64,000 nt of DNA from Pseudomonas sp. stari2. GTDB lineage: Bacteria; Pseudomonadota; Gammaproteobacteria; Pseudomonadales; Pseudomonadaceae. The notes under the pieces were generated by a model. It saw only the letters and a program-made list of their open reading frames with translations. It ran no database searches and had not been told where the DNA came from. Made by a program: the position numbers and the translations under genes. Positions 49,472 through 63,305 of this stretch are shown here, piece after piece. How positions within the stretch are numbered: position 1 is the stretch's first letter; every line of letters starts with the position of its first letter. The DNA lies in NCBI RefSeq assembly GCF_040760005.1, contig NZ_CP099760.1, forward strand, positions 5,345,001 through 5,409,000. The letters are read 5' to 3'.

Positions 49472-50554
49472 CTACCTCAGCTTCAGGGTGGCAAGGCCGA
49501 TCAGCACGAGAATCACGGTGATGATCCAGAAACGGACGATCACGCGCGGCTCGGGCCAGCCTTTGAGTTCAAAGTGGTGGTGTATCGGCGCCATGCGGAA
49601 CACACGGCGACCGGTCAGCTTAAAGGAAGCAACCTGAATGACGACTGACAGGGTTTCCATCACGAACACGCCGCCCATGATGAACAGGACGATTTCCTGA
49701 CGGACGATCACCGCGATGGTGCCCAGGGCTGCGCCCAGCGCCAGTGCGCCGACGTCACCCATGAAGACTTGTGCCGGGTAGGTGTTGAACCACAGGAAGC
49801 CCAGACCGGCGCCGATCAGCGCGCCGCAGAACACGATCAACTCGCCCGCGCCCGGTACGTACGGGATCAACAGGTATTCAGCGAATTTCACGTTACCCGA
49901 CAGGTAGCAGAAGATGCCCAGGCCACCGCCGACCATCACCGTCGGCATGATCGCCAGACCGTCGAGGCCGTCGGTCAGGTTGACCGCGTTGCTCGAGCCG
50001 ACGATCACGAAGTAGGTCAGCACGATGAAACCGGCGCCCAGCGGAATGCTGTAGTCCTTGAGCATCGGCAGGATCAGGGTGGTTTCCACCGGAGTGGCGG
50101 CAGTCATATAAAGGAAGATCGCCGCGCCGAGGCCGAACACCGACTGCCAGAAATATTTCCAGCGGCTTGGCAGGCCACGGGAGTTCTTCTCGATCACCTT
50201 GCGGTAATCGTCAACCCAGCCGATGGCGCCGAACAGCAGGGTCACCAGCAACACGACCCACACGTAACGGTTGCTCAGGTCAGCCCACAACAGGGTGCTG
50301 ACGCCGATCGAAGACAGAATCAGTGCGCCGCCCATGGTCGGCGTACCGGATTTTGACAGGTGCGATTGCGGACCATCGTTACGAACCGATTGGCCGATCT
50401 GACGGTTCTGCAGGGTGCGGATCATCCACGGGCCGTAGCACAGCGACAGGACGAGCGCGGTCAGCACACCGAGGATCCCGCGCAGGGTCAGGTACTGGAA
50501 GACCGCGAAGCCTTTGTAGAACTGTTGCAGATACTCCGCTAGCAGCAGCAGCAT
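49472..50554 (-). CDS. mraY: Phospho-MurNAc-pentapeptide transferase
   Basis: A 360-residue enzyme with ten membrane segments that makes lipid I. ATG 50554 ([16 protein letters not shown]) overlaps the murF stop by one base. Motifs [28 protein letters not shown] and [11 protein letters not shown] carry the acidic magnesium-binding residues, and [11 protein letters not shown] holds the conserved histidines. Confidence 0.98.
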   Translation of the reverse strand: MLLLLAEYLQQFYKGFAVFQYLTLRGILGVLTALVLSLCYGPWMIRTLQNRQIGQSVRNDGPQSHLSKSGTPTMGGALILSSIGVSTLLWADLSNRYVWVVLLVTLLFGAIGWVDDYRKVIEKNSRGLPSRWKYFWQSVFGLGAAIFLYMTAATPVETTLILPMLKDYSIPLGAGFIVLTYFVIVGSSNAVNLTDGLDGLAIMPTVMVGGGLGIFCYLSGNVKFAEYLLIPYVPGAGELIVFCGALIGAGLGFLWFNTYPAQVFMGDVGALALGAALGTIAVIVRQEIVLFIMGGVFVMETLSVVIQVASFKLTGRRVFRMAPIHHHFELKGWPEPRVIVRFWIITVILVLIGLATLKLR

Positions 50555-51921
50555 TAATGTTTCTCCAGACTGGACCCGCACAGGGCCGCAACGATGTTTT
50601 CCATCGCCGCGCTGCGCGAACCCTTGATCAAAATAGTGGTGTTTTTGTCCTGCTCGGCACCGAGGGCCTGGATCAGTTCGGCCTGTGTGCCGAAGTGATG
50701 CGCCTCTTGGCCGAATGCGTTCACGGCGTGGACCATGTTCGGCCCGACGGCGTAAAGCGCGGAAACCTTGCCCCGGGCGTATTCGCCCACGTCGCGGTGC
50801 CCCTGCTCCGCCCAGTCGCCCAACTCGCCGATATCCCCGAGCACCAGGACGGTGCGGCCGGAAAAGCCGGCGAGTATATCAACGGCCGCGCACATCGAGG
50901 TGGGGTTCGCGTTGTAAGTGTCATCGATCACGCGCATGCCGTTTTTCGCCAGTTGCGCGACGGTGCGACCCTTGACCGGCTGTACTGCGCCAAGCCCGGT
51001 GGCGATGCCGAACAGCGACACGCCCAGGGCGTGAGCGGCAGCAGCGGCGGCCAAGGCATTGGCAACGTTATGGGTGCCGAGCAGGTTCAGTTGAACCCGT
51101 TCCACACCTTCAGGACTGTGCAGGTTGAACGCCGGGCAGCCACGGGCATCGGTGGCCAGCTCGCTGGCGTGGAAATCCGCCTGCGAGTTGCTCAGGGCAA
51201 AGGTCAGCACCTTGCGACCGGCAGCGCGGGTCTTCCAGATACCGAACGCCTTGTCATCGAGATTCAGCACGGCAATGCCGTCAGCCGCCAGCCCTTCGAT
51301 GATTTCGCCCTTGGCTTCGACGATTTTCTCCGGCCCGCCAAACTCGCCGACATGGGCGGTCCCGGCGTTGTTGAGGATCGCCACGTGTGGCTTGGTCAGC
51401 CCTACGGTGTAGGCGATTTCACCCAGACGCGAGGCGCCCAGTTCGATCACCGCCGCGCTGTGTTCCGGGGCGAGTTCGAGCAGGGTCAGCGGTACGCCGA
51501 GGTCGTTGTTCAGGTTGCCACGGGTCGCGTGTACCGAACCGCGCGTGCGCAGGATGCTCGCGAGCATTTCCTTGACCGTGGTCTTGCCGCTGGAGCCGGT
51601 CACGGCCGCGACCGGTCTGGTGAACGCGGCACGGTTCAGCGCACCCAATTGGCCGAGCGCCTGTCGGGTGTCCTTGACCAACAATTGCGGCAGCGTGCTG
51701 TCGGCGACTTCGCGCTCGACCAATGCAGCAACGGCGCCTTTTGCGGCGACTTCATTCAGATAGTCATGACCGTCGAAACGCGGGCCGGTCAGGGCGATAA
51801 ACAGTTGGCCGGCCCTGATGGCGCGGCTGTCGATGCTCACGCCGTCGAAGCTGGCGTCCGCGCTGATCAGCCGCGCGTCGAGTGCGTTGGTCAGTTCGCT
51901 GAGTTTCAGGGCCTTAAGCAT
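50554..51921 (-). CDS. murF: UDP-MurNAc-tripeptide--D-Ala-D-Ala ligase
   Basis: A 455-residue Mur ligase with ATP loop [11 protein letters not shown] (about 110), [16 protein letters not shown] and [11 protein letters not shown]. It adds the dipeptide made by DdlB. It overlaps murE by 8 bases and mraY by 1. Confidence 0.97.
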   Translation of the reverse strand: MLKALKLSELTNALDARLISADASFDGVSIDSRAIRAGQLFIALTGPRFDGHDYLNEVAAKGAVAALVEREVADSTLPQLLVKDTRQALGQLGALNRAAFTRPVAAVTGSSGKTTVKEMLASILRTRGSVHATRGNLNNDLGVPLTLLELAPEHSAAVIELGASRLGEIAYTVGLTKPHVAILNNAGTAHVGEFGGPEKIVEAKGEIIEGLAADGIAVLNLDDKAFGIWKTRAAGRKVLTFALSNSQADFHASELATDARGCPAFNLHSPEGVERVQLNLLGTHNVANALAAAAAAHALGVSLFGIATGLGAVQPVKGRTVAQLAKNGMRVIDDTYNANPTSMCAAVDILAGFSGRTVLVLGDIGELGDWAEQGHRDVGEYARGKVSALYAVGPNMVHAVNAFGQEAHHFGTQAELIQALGAEQDKNTTILIKGSRSAAMENIVAALCGSSLEKH

Positions 51922-53376
51922 GGGCCACCTCCCACGCGGTCAGGGCATGATCGGCCTCGACCAGATCAGAGAATGCGTGGCGCTCGCCGTTGATTTCCTG
52001 ATAGTCCTCGTGACCTTTGCCGGCCAGAACGATCACGTCATCCGCCGAAGCGCTGGCGATCAGTTGTGCGATGGCCTGGCCGCGACCGGCCACGAATGTG
52101 ACGTTATCCACAGCCGTGAAGCCGGCGCGGATGTCATCGAAAATCACCGCCGGATCTTCGGTGCGCGGATTGTCGTCGGTGACCAGCACGCGGTCGGCCA
52201 GACGCTCGACCACTTCGGCCATCAGCGGTCGCTTGCCGCGATCGCGATCACCGCCGCAGCCGAACAGGCACAGCAGTTGACCTTTGACGTGCGGGCGCAA
52301 AGCGGTCAGAACTTTTTCCAGCGCATCCGGGGTGTGGGCGTAATCGACCACCACCAGCGGCTGGGTGCCACCGCCGAGACGCTGCATGCGTCCGGCCGGG
52401 CCTTCGAGTTTTGGCAGCACCTTGAGGATTTCGTCGAGGGCGTAGTCCAGGCCGAGCAAGGCGCCGACCGCAGCCAGGACGTTGCTCAGGTTGAAACGGC
52501 CCAGCAACGTGCTGCGCAGATGATGTTCGCCCTGCGGCGTCACCAGCGTGGCACGCACGCCATGGTCGTCGAACTGCGCTTCACGGACATACAGATAGGC
52601 GCTGCTGTCGAGCAGGCTATAGGTGATCAGACGCGACTCACGTTTTTCAGCGGCCAGTTGCCGGCCGAAATCGTCATCCAGATTGACCACGCGGCACTTC
52701 AAGTCATTCCAGGCAAACAGCTTGGCCTTCGCTTCTGCATAGGCCTCCATGGTGCCGTGGTAATCGAGATGATCGCGGGACAGGTTGGTCATCACCGCGA
52801 CGTCGAACGCCAGTGCGGTGACTCGGCCCTGATCCAGACCATGGGACGAAACTTCCATGGCCACGGCTTTGGCGCCAGCCTTTTTCAGGTCGCCCAGGGT
52901 CGCTTGCATGGCGATCGGATTCGGCGTGGTGTGCAGGCCGCTTTGCAGCGAGCCGTGGAAACCGGAGCCCAAGGTGCCGACGATGCCGCAATGCTGACCG
53001 AGCAGGTCCAGCGCCTGCGCCACCAGCTGAGTCACGCTGGTCTTGCCGTTGGTGCCAGTGACGCCAATCAGATTCATATGATGACTTGGCTCACCATAAA
53101 AACGCCCGGCGATGTCCGACAGCTGCGCCGCCAGGCCTTTGACCGGAATCAGCGGCACTTCGGTGATCGGCAGCACGGTGGCGCCTTCCACTTCATAAGC
53201 CACGGCAGCGGCGCCGCGCTGCAAGGCGTCGGCGATGTGCGAACGACCGTCGAACTTGCCGCCTGGCACGGCGAGGAACAGGTCACCCGCGCGCACGTTG
53301 CGACTATCGAGCGCCAGTTCACGGATCAACAGATCGTGGCCGGCGTGGGGAAAAATCTTGTTCAGACTAAGAGACA

Positions 53377-53377
<1 letters not shown>
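51914..53377 (-). CDS. murE: UDP-MurNAc-L-Ala-D-Glu--meso-diaminopimelate ligase
   Basis: A 487-residue Mur ligase with ATP loop GVTGTNGKTSVTQL and the DDNPRTEDP motif, the DNPR signature of meso-diaminopimelate specificity expected for a Gram-negative wall. EVSSHGLDQGRV and the carbamylated-lysine region are also present. The stop and start overlap neighbours murF and ftsI, consistent with translational coupling. Confidence 0.98.
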
Positions 53378-55405
<2,028 letters not shown>

Positions 55406-55409
<4 letters not shown>

Positions 55410-56353
55410 CGCAGCTTCTCCGCGACGCGCATGACGGCGCTACGGGAACGTGGGTTGGCTTTGAGTTCGGCGTCGGAGGCCGTCTGCGCTTTGCCATGGA
55501 TCTTGATTTTCGGTTCGAACGCGACGTGGCGAACCGGCAGGTTGCGCGGCAGGTTGTCGGCTTCGCCTTTCACCAGCTTGCGCATGAACAATTTGACGAT
55601 ACGGTCTTCCAGCGAGTGGAAGCTGATCACGACCAGGCGGCCGCCCACTTCCAGGCATTCGAGCGCGGCTTCAAGGCCCGCTTCCAGATCGCCCAGTTCG
55701 TTGTTGACGTGAATGCGCAGGCCCTGGAATGCACGGGTGGCCGGGTTCTTGCCCTTTTCCCACGCCGGGTTGGCGACTTTCAGCACTTCGGCCAGATCGG
55801 CGGTGCGCTCGAACGGAGTGATGTCGCGGCGCTCGGCCACGGCACGGGCCATGCGGCCGGAGAAACGCTCTTCGCCATATTCCTTGAACACCCGGGCGAT
55901 TTCTTCTACCGGCGCAGTGTTGACGAACTCCGCCGCACTGATGCCACGGGACGGATCCATGCGCATGTCCAGCGGGCCATCGTTGAGGAAGCTGAAGCCG
56001 CGCTCGGCGTCATCGAGCTGCGGCGAGGACACGCCGAGGTCGAGCAGAATGCCGCTGACCTTGCCGGCCAGACCGCGCTCGGCAACCACCGAGCCGAGCT
56101 CGGCAAAGCTGCGCTGCACAACGACAAAGCGGCCGTCTTCGGCCGCTAGCGTTTGCCCGGTGGCAATCGCTTGTGGATCTTTGTCGAATCCGATGAGCCG
56201 GCCATCCGGGCCGAGCTTGCTGAGGATCAACCGACTGTGCCCGCCGCGCCCGAACGTGCCGTCCAGATAGCAGCCATCAGGACGTACGGCGAGAGCCTCG
56301 ACGGCTTCGTCAAGCAGTACGGTGATGTGGTTAAAGCCGCTATCAATAGTCAC
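55406..56353 (-). CDS. rsmH: 16S rRNA (cytosine1402-N4)-methyltransferase
   Basis: A 315-residue SAM-dependent methyltransferase, formerly MraW. It opens with [13 protein letters not shown] and has the SAM loop [14 protein letters not shown], then [19 protein letters not shown], and ends with [13 protein letters not shown]. It modifies C1402 of 16S rRNA together with RsmI, which is also encoded in this window at 57636. It overlaps mraZ by 4 bases. Confidence 0.98.
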
Positions 56354-56805
56354 AGGATCAGATCACGCAGTTCGTCAGGCATGGCGCCCGGTTGTTGTAT
56401 GGCAGCCAGGTCAGCGGCAGAAACCGCGTTCCAGGCATCTTCGTCCCACAGTTGGAACTTGTTCAGTTGGCCGACCAGCATCGCGCGCTTGTCCAGCTTT
56501 GCGTATTCGCGCAGGCGCGGCGGCACCAGAAAACGACCACTGCCGTCGAGTTCAAGGTCGACGGCGTTACCAATCAATAAACGTTGCAGACGACGGTTCT
56601 CTTCGCGGAGCGAAGGAAGCGCGCGCAATTTGGTTTCAATAATTTCCCACTCATCGAGCGGGTAGACACACAGGCACGGATCAACGGCATCAATGGTCAC
56701 GATCAACTGGCCGGAACTACGCGAAACGAGCTCGTCACGGTACCGGCTCGGCATGGCGAGACGGCCCTTTGCGTCGAGACTGATAGCGTTAGCTCCGCGA
56801 AACAC
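56350..56805 (-). CDS. mraZ: Transcriptional regulator MraZ
   Basis: A 151-residue protein of two SpoVT/AbrB-like half domains: [24 protein letters not shown] and the second copy with [18 protein letters not shown]. MraZ forms ring oligomers and represses its own operon in E. coli. The start is GTG 56805, with GGAGAA 11 bases upstream. Its promoter carries the expected 10-bp-spaced repeats (56847-56871). Confidence 0.97.
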   Translation of the reverse strand: MFRGANAISLDAKGRLAMPSRYRDELVSRSSGQLIVTIDAVDPCLCVYPLDEWEIIETKLRALPSLREENRRLQRLLIGNAVDLELDGSGRFLVPPRLREYAKLDKRAMLVGQLNKFQLWDEDAWNAVSAADLAAIQQPGAMPDELRDLIL

Positions 56806-56846
56806 GTCTGCGTTTCTCCAATTTTTATCGTTTTGAGCTCAAAAAA

Positions 56847-56871
56847 CCCACTTCATGCCACTTTCCGCCAC
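56847..56871 (-). promoter_or_regulatory. MraZ operator boxes
   Basis: On the minus strand GTGGC, GTGGC and GTGGG lie exactly 10 bp apart, and a fourth weaker copy (GTGTG, 56877-56881) continues the phase upstream. E. coli MraZ binds three TGGG-type repeats with 5-base spacers just after the transcription start, and the same arrangement is seen here. Confidence 0.8.
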
Positions 56872-56879
56872 TTGCGCAC

Positions 56880-56909
56880 ACTATAGGAATGCGCCCACCA
56901 CACCGTCAA
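56880..56909 (-). promoter_or_regulatory. Sigma-70 promoter of the dcw cluster (Pmra)
   Basis: TTGACG (-35, five of six matches) and TATAGT (-10, five of six) with an 18-base spacer on the minus strand. It would start transcription about 70 bases before mraZ, right in front of the MraZ boxes. It is the best promoter in the window by sequence. Confidence 0.82.
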
Positions 56910-57208
56910 GGCGCGGATCAAAGGAAAACCCTTACAGAACGGAGATTTAGGAGCATAAAAGGAGGAGCAACGAGAATCCGGCGGATGCTTTTATCCAATA
57001 ACTTGATGCAGCACTGAAAGCTGCGCTCGAAAGTTAAAGTAATTTGTTAAGAGTAAGATTTTTTCGGTATTACAAAAGCGCTTCTGCTGTTGATTGAAGC
57101 AAGGTGGGAAATGGCTATTACTGCGGTTGCCGCTGCCGGACTTCCAGAGCAGGCCTGCTGATAATAAACAGCCCTGTCGCCTTTAATTCAAGCAGGGAAA
57201 AGAAAAAG
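56910..57208. other. Non-coding gap between rnpB and the mra promoter
   Basis: About 300 AT-richer bases holding the 3' flank of rnpB and the upstream side of the dcw promoter. I see no gene. The T-rich stretch right after rnpB on the minus strand (CCTTTTTCTTTTCCC) may help end that RNA, but no clear hairpin other than the RNase P P1 helix precedes it. Confidence 0.6.
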
Positions 57209-57567
57209 GTGGAGAGTCGATCTGTAAGCCGGGTTCTGTCTTGAACAGTCATTCGTCTACGATGGCCATCACTGGACATCTTTAGCAACCTACCCGGTCC
57301 CAGCGCGGGCCACGCCTTGGGACCCTATTTGGTCTTGCTCCAAGTGGGGTTTACCTAGCCACGAACTGTTGCCAGACGTGCGGTGCGCTCTTACCGCACC
57401 TTTTCACCCTTACCGGCGCCGAAGCGCTTAGGCGGTTATTTTCTGTGGCACTTTCCGTAGGCTCACGCCCCCCAGGCATTACCTGGCACTTCGCCCTATG
57501 GAGCCCGGACTTTCCTCCCCCCCCTAATTTTCATAGAGGGCAGCGACTGTCCGATCGACTCTCCGCC
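57209..57567 (-). ncRNA. rnpB: RNase P RNA (class A)
   Basis: The minus strand reads as a bacterial type A RNase P RNA of about 359 bases. The universally conserved GAGGAAAGTCCGGGCTCC block is at 57500-57517 and the 3' ACAGAACCCGGCTTACAG block near 57220-57240. Both ends pair in helix P1 (GGAGAGTCGATC with GATCGACTCTCC). It is the catalytic RNA that trims tRNA 5' ends. The position between rsmI and mraZ is the usual one in Pseudomonas. A run of eight G near the 5' end is also normal for the genus. Confidence 0.97.
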
Positions 57568-57635
57568 GCGCAGGTTAACGGCAGAGCGCCCGAAGAACAA
57601 GCGCTAATAGCCCGCAAACCGGTCTGCGCGACGGG

Positions 57636-58508
57636 TTACGTGCCTTTTTGCTGATCCAGCGCCACCTGATACAGCACGTTTTTGCGCTCACCGGTGATTT
57701 GCGCCGCCAGAGCCGCGGCACGCTTGAGCGGCATCTCTTCGAGCAACAGATTGAGGACGCGCATTGCCTCGCTGCTGACAGCGTCTTCGGATTCCGGCGC
57801 AGTGTAGCCAGCCACCACCACAACACATTCGCCACGTTGCTGATTGCTGTCTGCCTCAACGAACGCACGCAACTCGGCCAGCGGCAGGCCCTTGAGTGTT
57901 TCAAAGGTCTTGGTGATTTCACGGGCGAGCAATGCCGGGCGATCAGCACCGAACACGGCCTCCATATCTTGCAGGCACTCGAGGATACGATGCGGCGCCT
58001 CGTAGAAAATCAATGTGCGCGGTTCTTCCTTGATGGCTTCAAGGCGCGCCTTTCGACCAACAGCCTTGGCCGGCAGGAAACCCTCAAAGATGAAACGGTC
58101 GGATGGCAGACCGGCCGCCGACAGCGCCGCGATCAATGCACAGGCACCCGGCACCGGCACCACATTGATCCCGGCGGCACGGGCCTGACGCACCAGGTGA
58201 TAACCCGGATCTGAAATCAGCGGCGTACCGGCATCGGAAATCAGCGCCACATTCTCGCCAGCCAACAGACGAGTGATGAAGCGACTGCCCTCATCACGTT
58301 CGTTGTGCTCATGGCAGGCCGCAAGCGGCGTGCTGATACCGAAATGCTGCATCAGTCGCTGTGAGTGGCGCGTGTCTTCGGCGGCAATCAGCGCCACTTC
58401 TCGCAGAATCTTCAACGCCCGGGCGCTGATGTCATCCAGGTTGCCGATGGGCGTCGCCACCACATAAAGCGAGCCCGCAGCGGAATTCAAAGCACCTGGA
58501 GCAGTCAA
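57636..58508 (-). CDS. rsmI: 16S rRNA (cytidine1402-2'-O)-methyltransferase
   Basis: A 290-residue tetrapyrrole-methylase-fold enzyme. The chosen start is TTG 58508, giving MTAPGALNSAAGSLYVVATPIGNL; GAGGTG lies 6 bases before it, whereas the longer frame adds a poorly composed N-terminus. Motifs VVATPIGNLDDIS, EDTRHSQRLMQHF, SDAGTPLISDPG and FYEAPHRI are present. It methylates the ribose of C1402, the same base handled by RsmH. It lies upstream of rnpB on the same strand and is divergent from lpoA. Confidence 0.94.
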   Translation of the reverse strand: MTAPGALNSAAGSLYVVATPIGNLDDISARALKILREVALIAAEDTRHSQRLMQHFGISTPLAACHEHNERDEGSRFITRLLAGENVALISDAGTPLISDPGYHLVRQARAAGINVVPVPGACALIAALSAAGLPSDRFIFEGFLPAKAVGRKARLEAIKEEPRTLIFYEAPHRILECLQDMEAVFGADRPALLAREITKTFETLKGLPLAELRAFVEADSNQQRGECVVVVAGYTAPESEDAVSSEAMRVLNLLLEEMPLKRAAALAAQITGERKNVLYQVALDQQKGT

Positions 58509-58718
58509 AGCGCACACCTCATGATCGGTAAAAGCCGCCATTGTAGCGCGTCGCGCGACCGACGATGCGGTCGCGGCAGACATGGTTTGTCGCACCATTG
58601 TGCGGTCGCGCAACATTTACATCAGCTAAATTGACGGTTTCACACCAGTAACATCGCGCCCCGGCCAGCGCTTGGGTACAATTCGACGCTAATTTGATCG
58701 AGTATCAGGAACACTTAC

Positions 58719-60530
58719 ATGATCGCTTGCCTGCGGCTGTTCACTGCCCTCTGCCTCGCTGCCTTGCTGGCGGCTTGCGCCAGCTCCCCTTCCTCCAGCC
58801 TTGGCGAACTTCCACGGACTCCGGATGCCAGCATCGAGCAACTGCTCGAACAGGCTGCCCAGGCCAAATCGCCGGACAAAGCTGCGCTGCTACGCCTGAG
58901 TGCGGCGGACATGGCTTATCGCCAGGGCAATGCCGGACAGTCCGCGCAAATCCTGCAACAGGTGCCGATGGAGCAACTCCAGCCGGGTCAGCAGGCATTC
59001 GCCAGCACCCTGGCCGCTGAACTGGCCATGACCCGCAACCAGCCGAAAGCCGCGCTGGCAGCCCTGAATCATCCAAGCCTGCAGCGCTTGAGCGAAATGT
59101 CGATTCCGTTGCAGGTTCGCGCCGGCACTGTTCACGCCCGCGCCCTTGAAGCCGACGGCCAGACACTGGCTGCCGCTCGTGAGCGCATCTTCATCGCACC
59201 GATGCTGGAAGGCGAAGCCGCCAGCAAGAACCATGAAGCGATCTGGACCCTGATTGCGTCGCTTCCGACCGATCAACTGCAACCGAATACCACCGATGAC
59301 CTCGGAGGCTGGATGAGCCTGGCCCTGGCAGTGAAAACCGCCGGCACCCTGGAGCAACAGCAAGCCGCCATCGATGCCTGGCGCTCGCAGCACCCGAAAC
59401 ACCCGGCCGCGATCAACCTGCCACTGCCATTGACCAAACTCAAGGAACTGGCCAGCCAGCCTCTGAGCAAGATCGCCCTGCTGCTGCCACAAGACGGCCA
59501 ACTGGCCTCGGTCGGCAAAGCACTGCGTGACGGCTTCATGGCTGCGCACTACCAGGCTCAGCAAGCCGGTCAGAAACCACCAGCCATCGTGTTCTACGAC
59601 AGCTCGCACCTGACCTCCATGGACGAGTTCTACCGCAAGGCCCAGGCCGACGGCGTGCAACTGGTTGTCGGGCCGCTGGAAAAACCACTGGTCAAACAGT
59701 TGAGCACCCGCCCGCAACTGCCGATCACCACTCTTGCGCTGAACTACAGCGAAGGCGACCAAGGCCCGGCGCAACTGTTCCAGTTCGGCCTCGCCGCTGA
59801 AGACGAAGCCCGCGAAGTGTCCCGCCGCGCTCGTGCCGACGGTCTGCACCGCGCCGCGATCATGGTGCCGAAAGGCGAATGGGGCGACCGCGTCCTGCGC
59901 GCGTTCAGCCAGGACTGGCAAGCCAATGGCGGCAGCATCGTCGCCACCGAGCGCGTCGATCAGCCTGTGCAACTGGCCCAGCAGATCGCCGACATGTTCC
60001 AGCTGCGCCAGAGCGAAGCCCGTGCCAAGAGCCTGCAGAATGCTGCCGGCACCAACGTCGCCGCCCAGCCTTCGCGTCGCCAGGACATCGAGTTCATTTT
60101 CCTCGCCGCGACTCCGCAACAGGCCCAGCAGATCAAGCCGACCCTGAACTTCCAGTACGCTGGTGACGTTCCGGTCTACGCGACCTCCCACGTATTCAGC
60201 GCCAGCGGCGACGTGAACCAGTACAACGACATGAACGGTGTGCGCTTCTGCGAAACCCCATGGTTGCTGGACGCCAACGATCCGCTGCGCAAACAAGTCA
60301 CCGCACAGTGGCCACAAGCTGCCGGCAGCCTCGGCCGCCTGTACGCGATGGGGGTTGACGCCTACCGCCTGGCGCCACGCCTTGATCAACTCAAGGCGCT
60401 GCCGGACAGCCGCATCGATGGCCTGTCGGGTAGCCTGGGCATGACTCAAACCCAACGTGTCGTGCGTCAACTGCCATGGGCCCAGTTCGTCAGCGGTCAG
60501 GTTCAACGCCTGCCGGACACCCCGCGCTGA
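58719..60530 (+). CDS. lpoA: Penicillin-binding protein activator LpoA
   Basis: A 603-residue outer-membrane lipoprotein. The signal peptide ends LLAACAS with the lipidated cysteine at residue 20. The N-terminal part is TPR-like helices (about 40-230) and the C-terminal part is a periplasmic-binding-protein-like fold (about 250-590: KIALLLPQDGQL, VVGPLEKPLVKQL, IEFIFLAATPQQAQQIKP). It activates the bifunctional PBP1a from the outer membrane. The yraN gene overlaps its stop by one base. Confidence 0.95.
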   Translation: MIACLRLFTALCLAALLAACASSPSSSLGELPRTPDASIEQLLEQAAQAKSPDKAALLRLSAADMAYRQGNAGQSAQILQQVPMEQLQPGQQAFASTLAAELAMTRNQPKAALAALNHPSLQRLSEMSIPLQVRAGTVHARALEADGQTLAAARERIFIAPMLEGEAASKNHEAIWTLIASLPTDQLQPNTTDDLGGWMSLALAVKTAGTLEQQQAAIDAWRSQHPKHPAAINLPLPLTKLKELASQPLSKIALLLPQDGQLASVGKALRDGFMAAHYQAQQAGQKPPAIVFYDSSHLTSMDEFYRKAQADGVQLVVGPLEKPLVKQLSTRPQLPITTLALNYSEGDQGPAQLFQFGLAAEDEAREVSRRARADGLHRAAIMVPKGEWGDRVLRAFSQDWQANGGSIVATERVDQPVQLAQQIADMFQLRQSEARAKSLQNAAGTNVAAQPSRRQDIEFIFLAATPQQAQQIKPTLNFQYAGDVPVYATSHVFSASGDVNQYNDMNGVRFCETPWLLDANDPLRKQVTAQWPQAAGSLGRLYAMGVDAYRLAPRLDQLKALPDSRIDGLSGSLGMTQTQRVVRQLPWAQFVSGQVQRLPDTPR

Positions 60531-60892
60531 TGCCCGACACGTCACACCTACAAAGCGGCAAAGATGCCGAGCGCCAGGCGCTCGAGCATCTGCAACACCA
60601 GGGGCTGCGCCTGCTGGCGCAGAACTGGTTATGTAAACGCGGCGAGCTTGATCTGGTCATGCTTGATGGCGATACAGTAGTATTCGTCGAAGTACGTTAC
60701 CGAAAGAACACTCAATGGGGTGGAGCGCTCGACAGTATTGACGGGCGCAAACGGCAGAAACTGATTTTCGCCGCACAGTATTTTCTTCAGCGCGAGTCGC
60801 GTTGGGCCAATTCCCCCTGCCGCTTCGACGTGGTGGCCATCGACAGCCACCAGGGTCAGTTGAACTGGTTGCAGAATGCGTTCGACAGTTGA
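60530..60892 (+). CDS. yraN: YraN/UPF0102 family nuclease-like protein
   Basis: A 120-residue protein starting at ATG 60530, overlapping the lpoA stop (TGATG). It has the UPF0102 pattern: GKDAERQALEHLQHQGLRLLAQNW, CKRGELDLVMLDGDTVVFVEVRYRK, CRFDVVAID. The E-x(n)-D-x(n)-EVR arrangement resembles Holliday-junction resolvase-type nucleases, but activity is unproven. The lpoA-yraN-SIS-BON order is conserved in E. coli. Confidence 0.93.
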   Translation: MPDTSHLQSGKDAERQALEHLQHQGLRLLAQNWLCKRGELDLVMLDGDTVVFVEVRYRKNTQWGGALDSIDGRKRQKLIFAAQYFLQRESRWANSPCRFDVVAIDSHQGQLNWLQNAFDS

Positions 60893-60910
60893 TCGCCTGC
60901 GCCAACCTGA

Positions 60911-62163
<1,253 letters not shown>

Positions 62164-62182
62164 TTTGCAACTCGGCAGGCAC

Positions 62183-62214
62183 AAAAAAGGCGATCCGGTT
62201 GGATCGCCTTTTTT
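62183..62214. terminator. Bidirectional terminator between dolP and sspB
   Basis: AAAAAAGGCGATCC / GGATCGCCTTTTTT stem with a four-base loop, symmetrical A and T runs. It serves both convergent genes, whose stops lie on either side. Confidence 0.94.
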
Positions 62215-62215
62215 A

Positions 62216-62629
62216 TTACTTCACCACTTTCAGGCTTGGCCGGCCACTTGGGCGCGGAGGCTCGCTGTCCGGTGGCGGAACATCGTCATCCTGTTCGATC
62301 TCGTCTTCGTCATCCATCGGCGACTCCAGATCGAACACCATGCCCTGACCGTTCTCCCGGGCGTAGATACCCAGGATCGCGGCAATTGGCACATACAGGC
62401 TGTGCGGAACGCCACCGAAGCGACCCTCGAAGGTCACGACGTCGTTGTCCATGTGCAGATGACGCACTGCACTCGGCGAAATATTCAGGACAATCTGCCC
62501 GTCGCTGGCAAAACCCTGTGGTACCTGCACTGCCGGGTACTCGGAATTGACCAGCATGTGCGGGGTGCAATCGTTATCCACAATCCACTCGTAGAGCGCG
62601 CGGACCAGATAAGGTCGACTGGAGTTCAT
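62216..62629 (-). CDS. sspB: ClpXP specificity-enhancing factor SspB
   Basis: A 137-residue adaptor that brings ssrA-tagged proteins to ClpXP. The substrate-binding domain fills about residues 1-105 (YLVRALYEWIVDNDCTPHMLV, LNISPSAVRHL, FGGVPHSLYVPI). An acidic flexible linker ends in RPSLKVVK, the ClpX-binding peptide. It follows sspA by 16 bases. Confidence 0.96.
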   Translation of the reverse strand: MNSSRPYLVRALYEWIVDNDCTPHMLVNSEYPAVQVPQGFASDGQIVLNISPSAVRHLHMDNDVVTFEGRFGGVPHSLYVPIAAILGIYARENGQGMVFDLESPMDDEDEIEQDDDVPPPDSEPPRPSGRPSLKVVK

Positions 62630-62645
62630 AGCGGCTCCTTAAGCC

Positions 62646-63263
62646 TTAGCGCATGTCGCGTTCGACACCAGACAGACTCGCCTGGAAAGCCTCACGCGCA
62701 AACTGACGCTCCATATAATCAAGCAGCGGCTTGGCCGGCCGCGGCAGTTCTATACCCAGAATCGGCAAACGCCAGAGTATTGGCAATAGGCAGCAATCCA
62801 CCAGACTTTGTTCCTCACTGAGGAAAAACGGCTTGTCGGCAAACAACGGCGACACGCCCGTCAGGCTTTCGCGCAATTCCTTGCGCGCCACGACACGCGC
62901 AGCTTCCTTGGTGCGTGAATCCAGAATCAGATCCACCAGACCACACCAGTCACGCTGGATGCGGTGCATCAACAGACGACTGTTGGCACGCGCCACCGGG
63001 TACACAGGCATCAATGGCGGATGCGGGTAACGCTCATCCAGATACTCCATCACCACGGTCGACTCCCACAACGCCAGGTCACGATCGACCAACGTCGGAA
63101 GACTGCCGTAAGGGTTTACCTCAATCAGTTTAGGCGGCTGACGACCAGCCTCCACAAAAATGATTTCGGCGCTGACACCCTTCTCTGCAAGCACGATGCG
63201 CACTCGGTGGGAATAGTGGTCGGCGGGGTCGGAGTAACAGGCCAACCGATTGGTCACGCCCAT
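62646..63263 (-). CDS. sspA: Stringent starvation protein A
   Basis: A 205-residue GST-fold protein associated with RNA polymerase. It shows [42 protein letters not shown] and [17 protein letters not shown]. The canonical catalytic residue of true GSTs is absent, as in other SspA proteins. It forms the sspA-sspB operon upstream of the dolP terminator. Confidence 0.97.
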   Translation of the reverse strand: MGVTNRLACYSDPADHYSHRVRIVLAEKGVSAEIIFVEAGRQPPKLIEVNPYGSLPTLVDRDLALWESTVVMEYLDERYPHPPLMPVYPVARANSRLLMHRIQRDWCGLVDLILDSRTKEAARVVARKELRESLTGVSPLFADKPFFLSEEQSLVDCCLLPILWRLPILGIELPRPAKPLLDYMERQFAREAFQASLSGVERDMR

Positions 63264-63305
63264 GGCGATCCTCCTCGCTTGTTGAAATAGTCGGAGCCGG
63301 AAAAA

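Noticed and set aside
57517..57524. Run of eight C (G on the RNA strand) inside rnpB
   Set aside because: Matches the normal Pseudomonas RNase P RNA as I recall it, so it is not a mutation or an assembly fault on this evidence.
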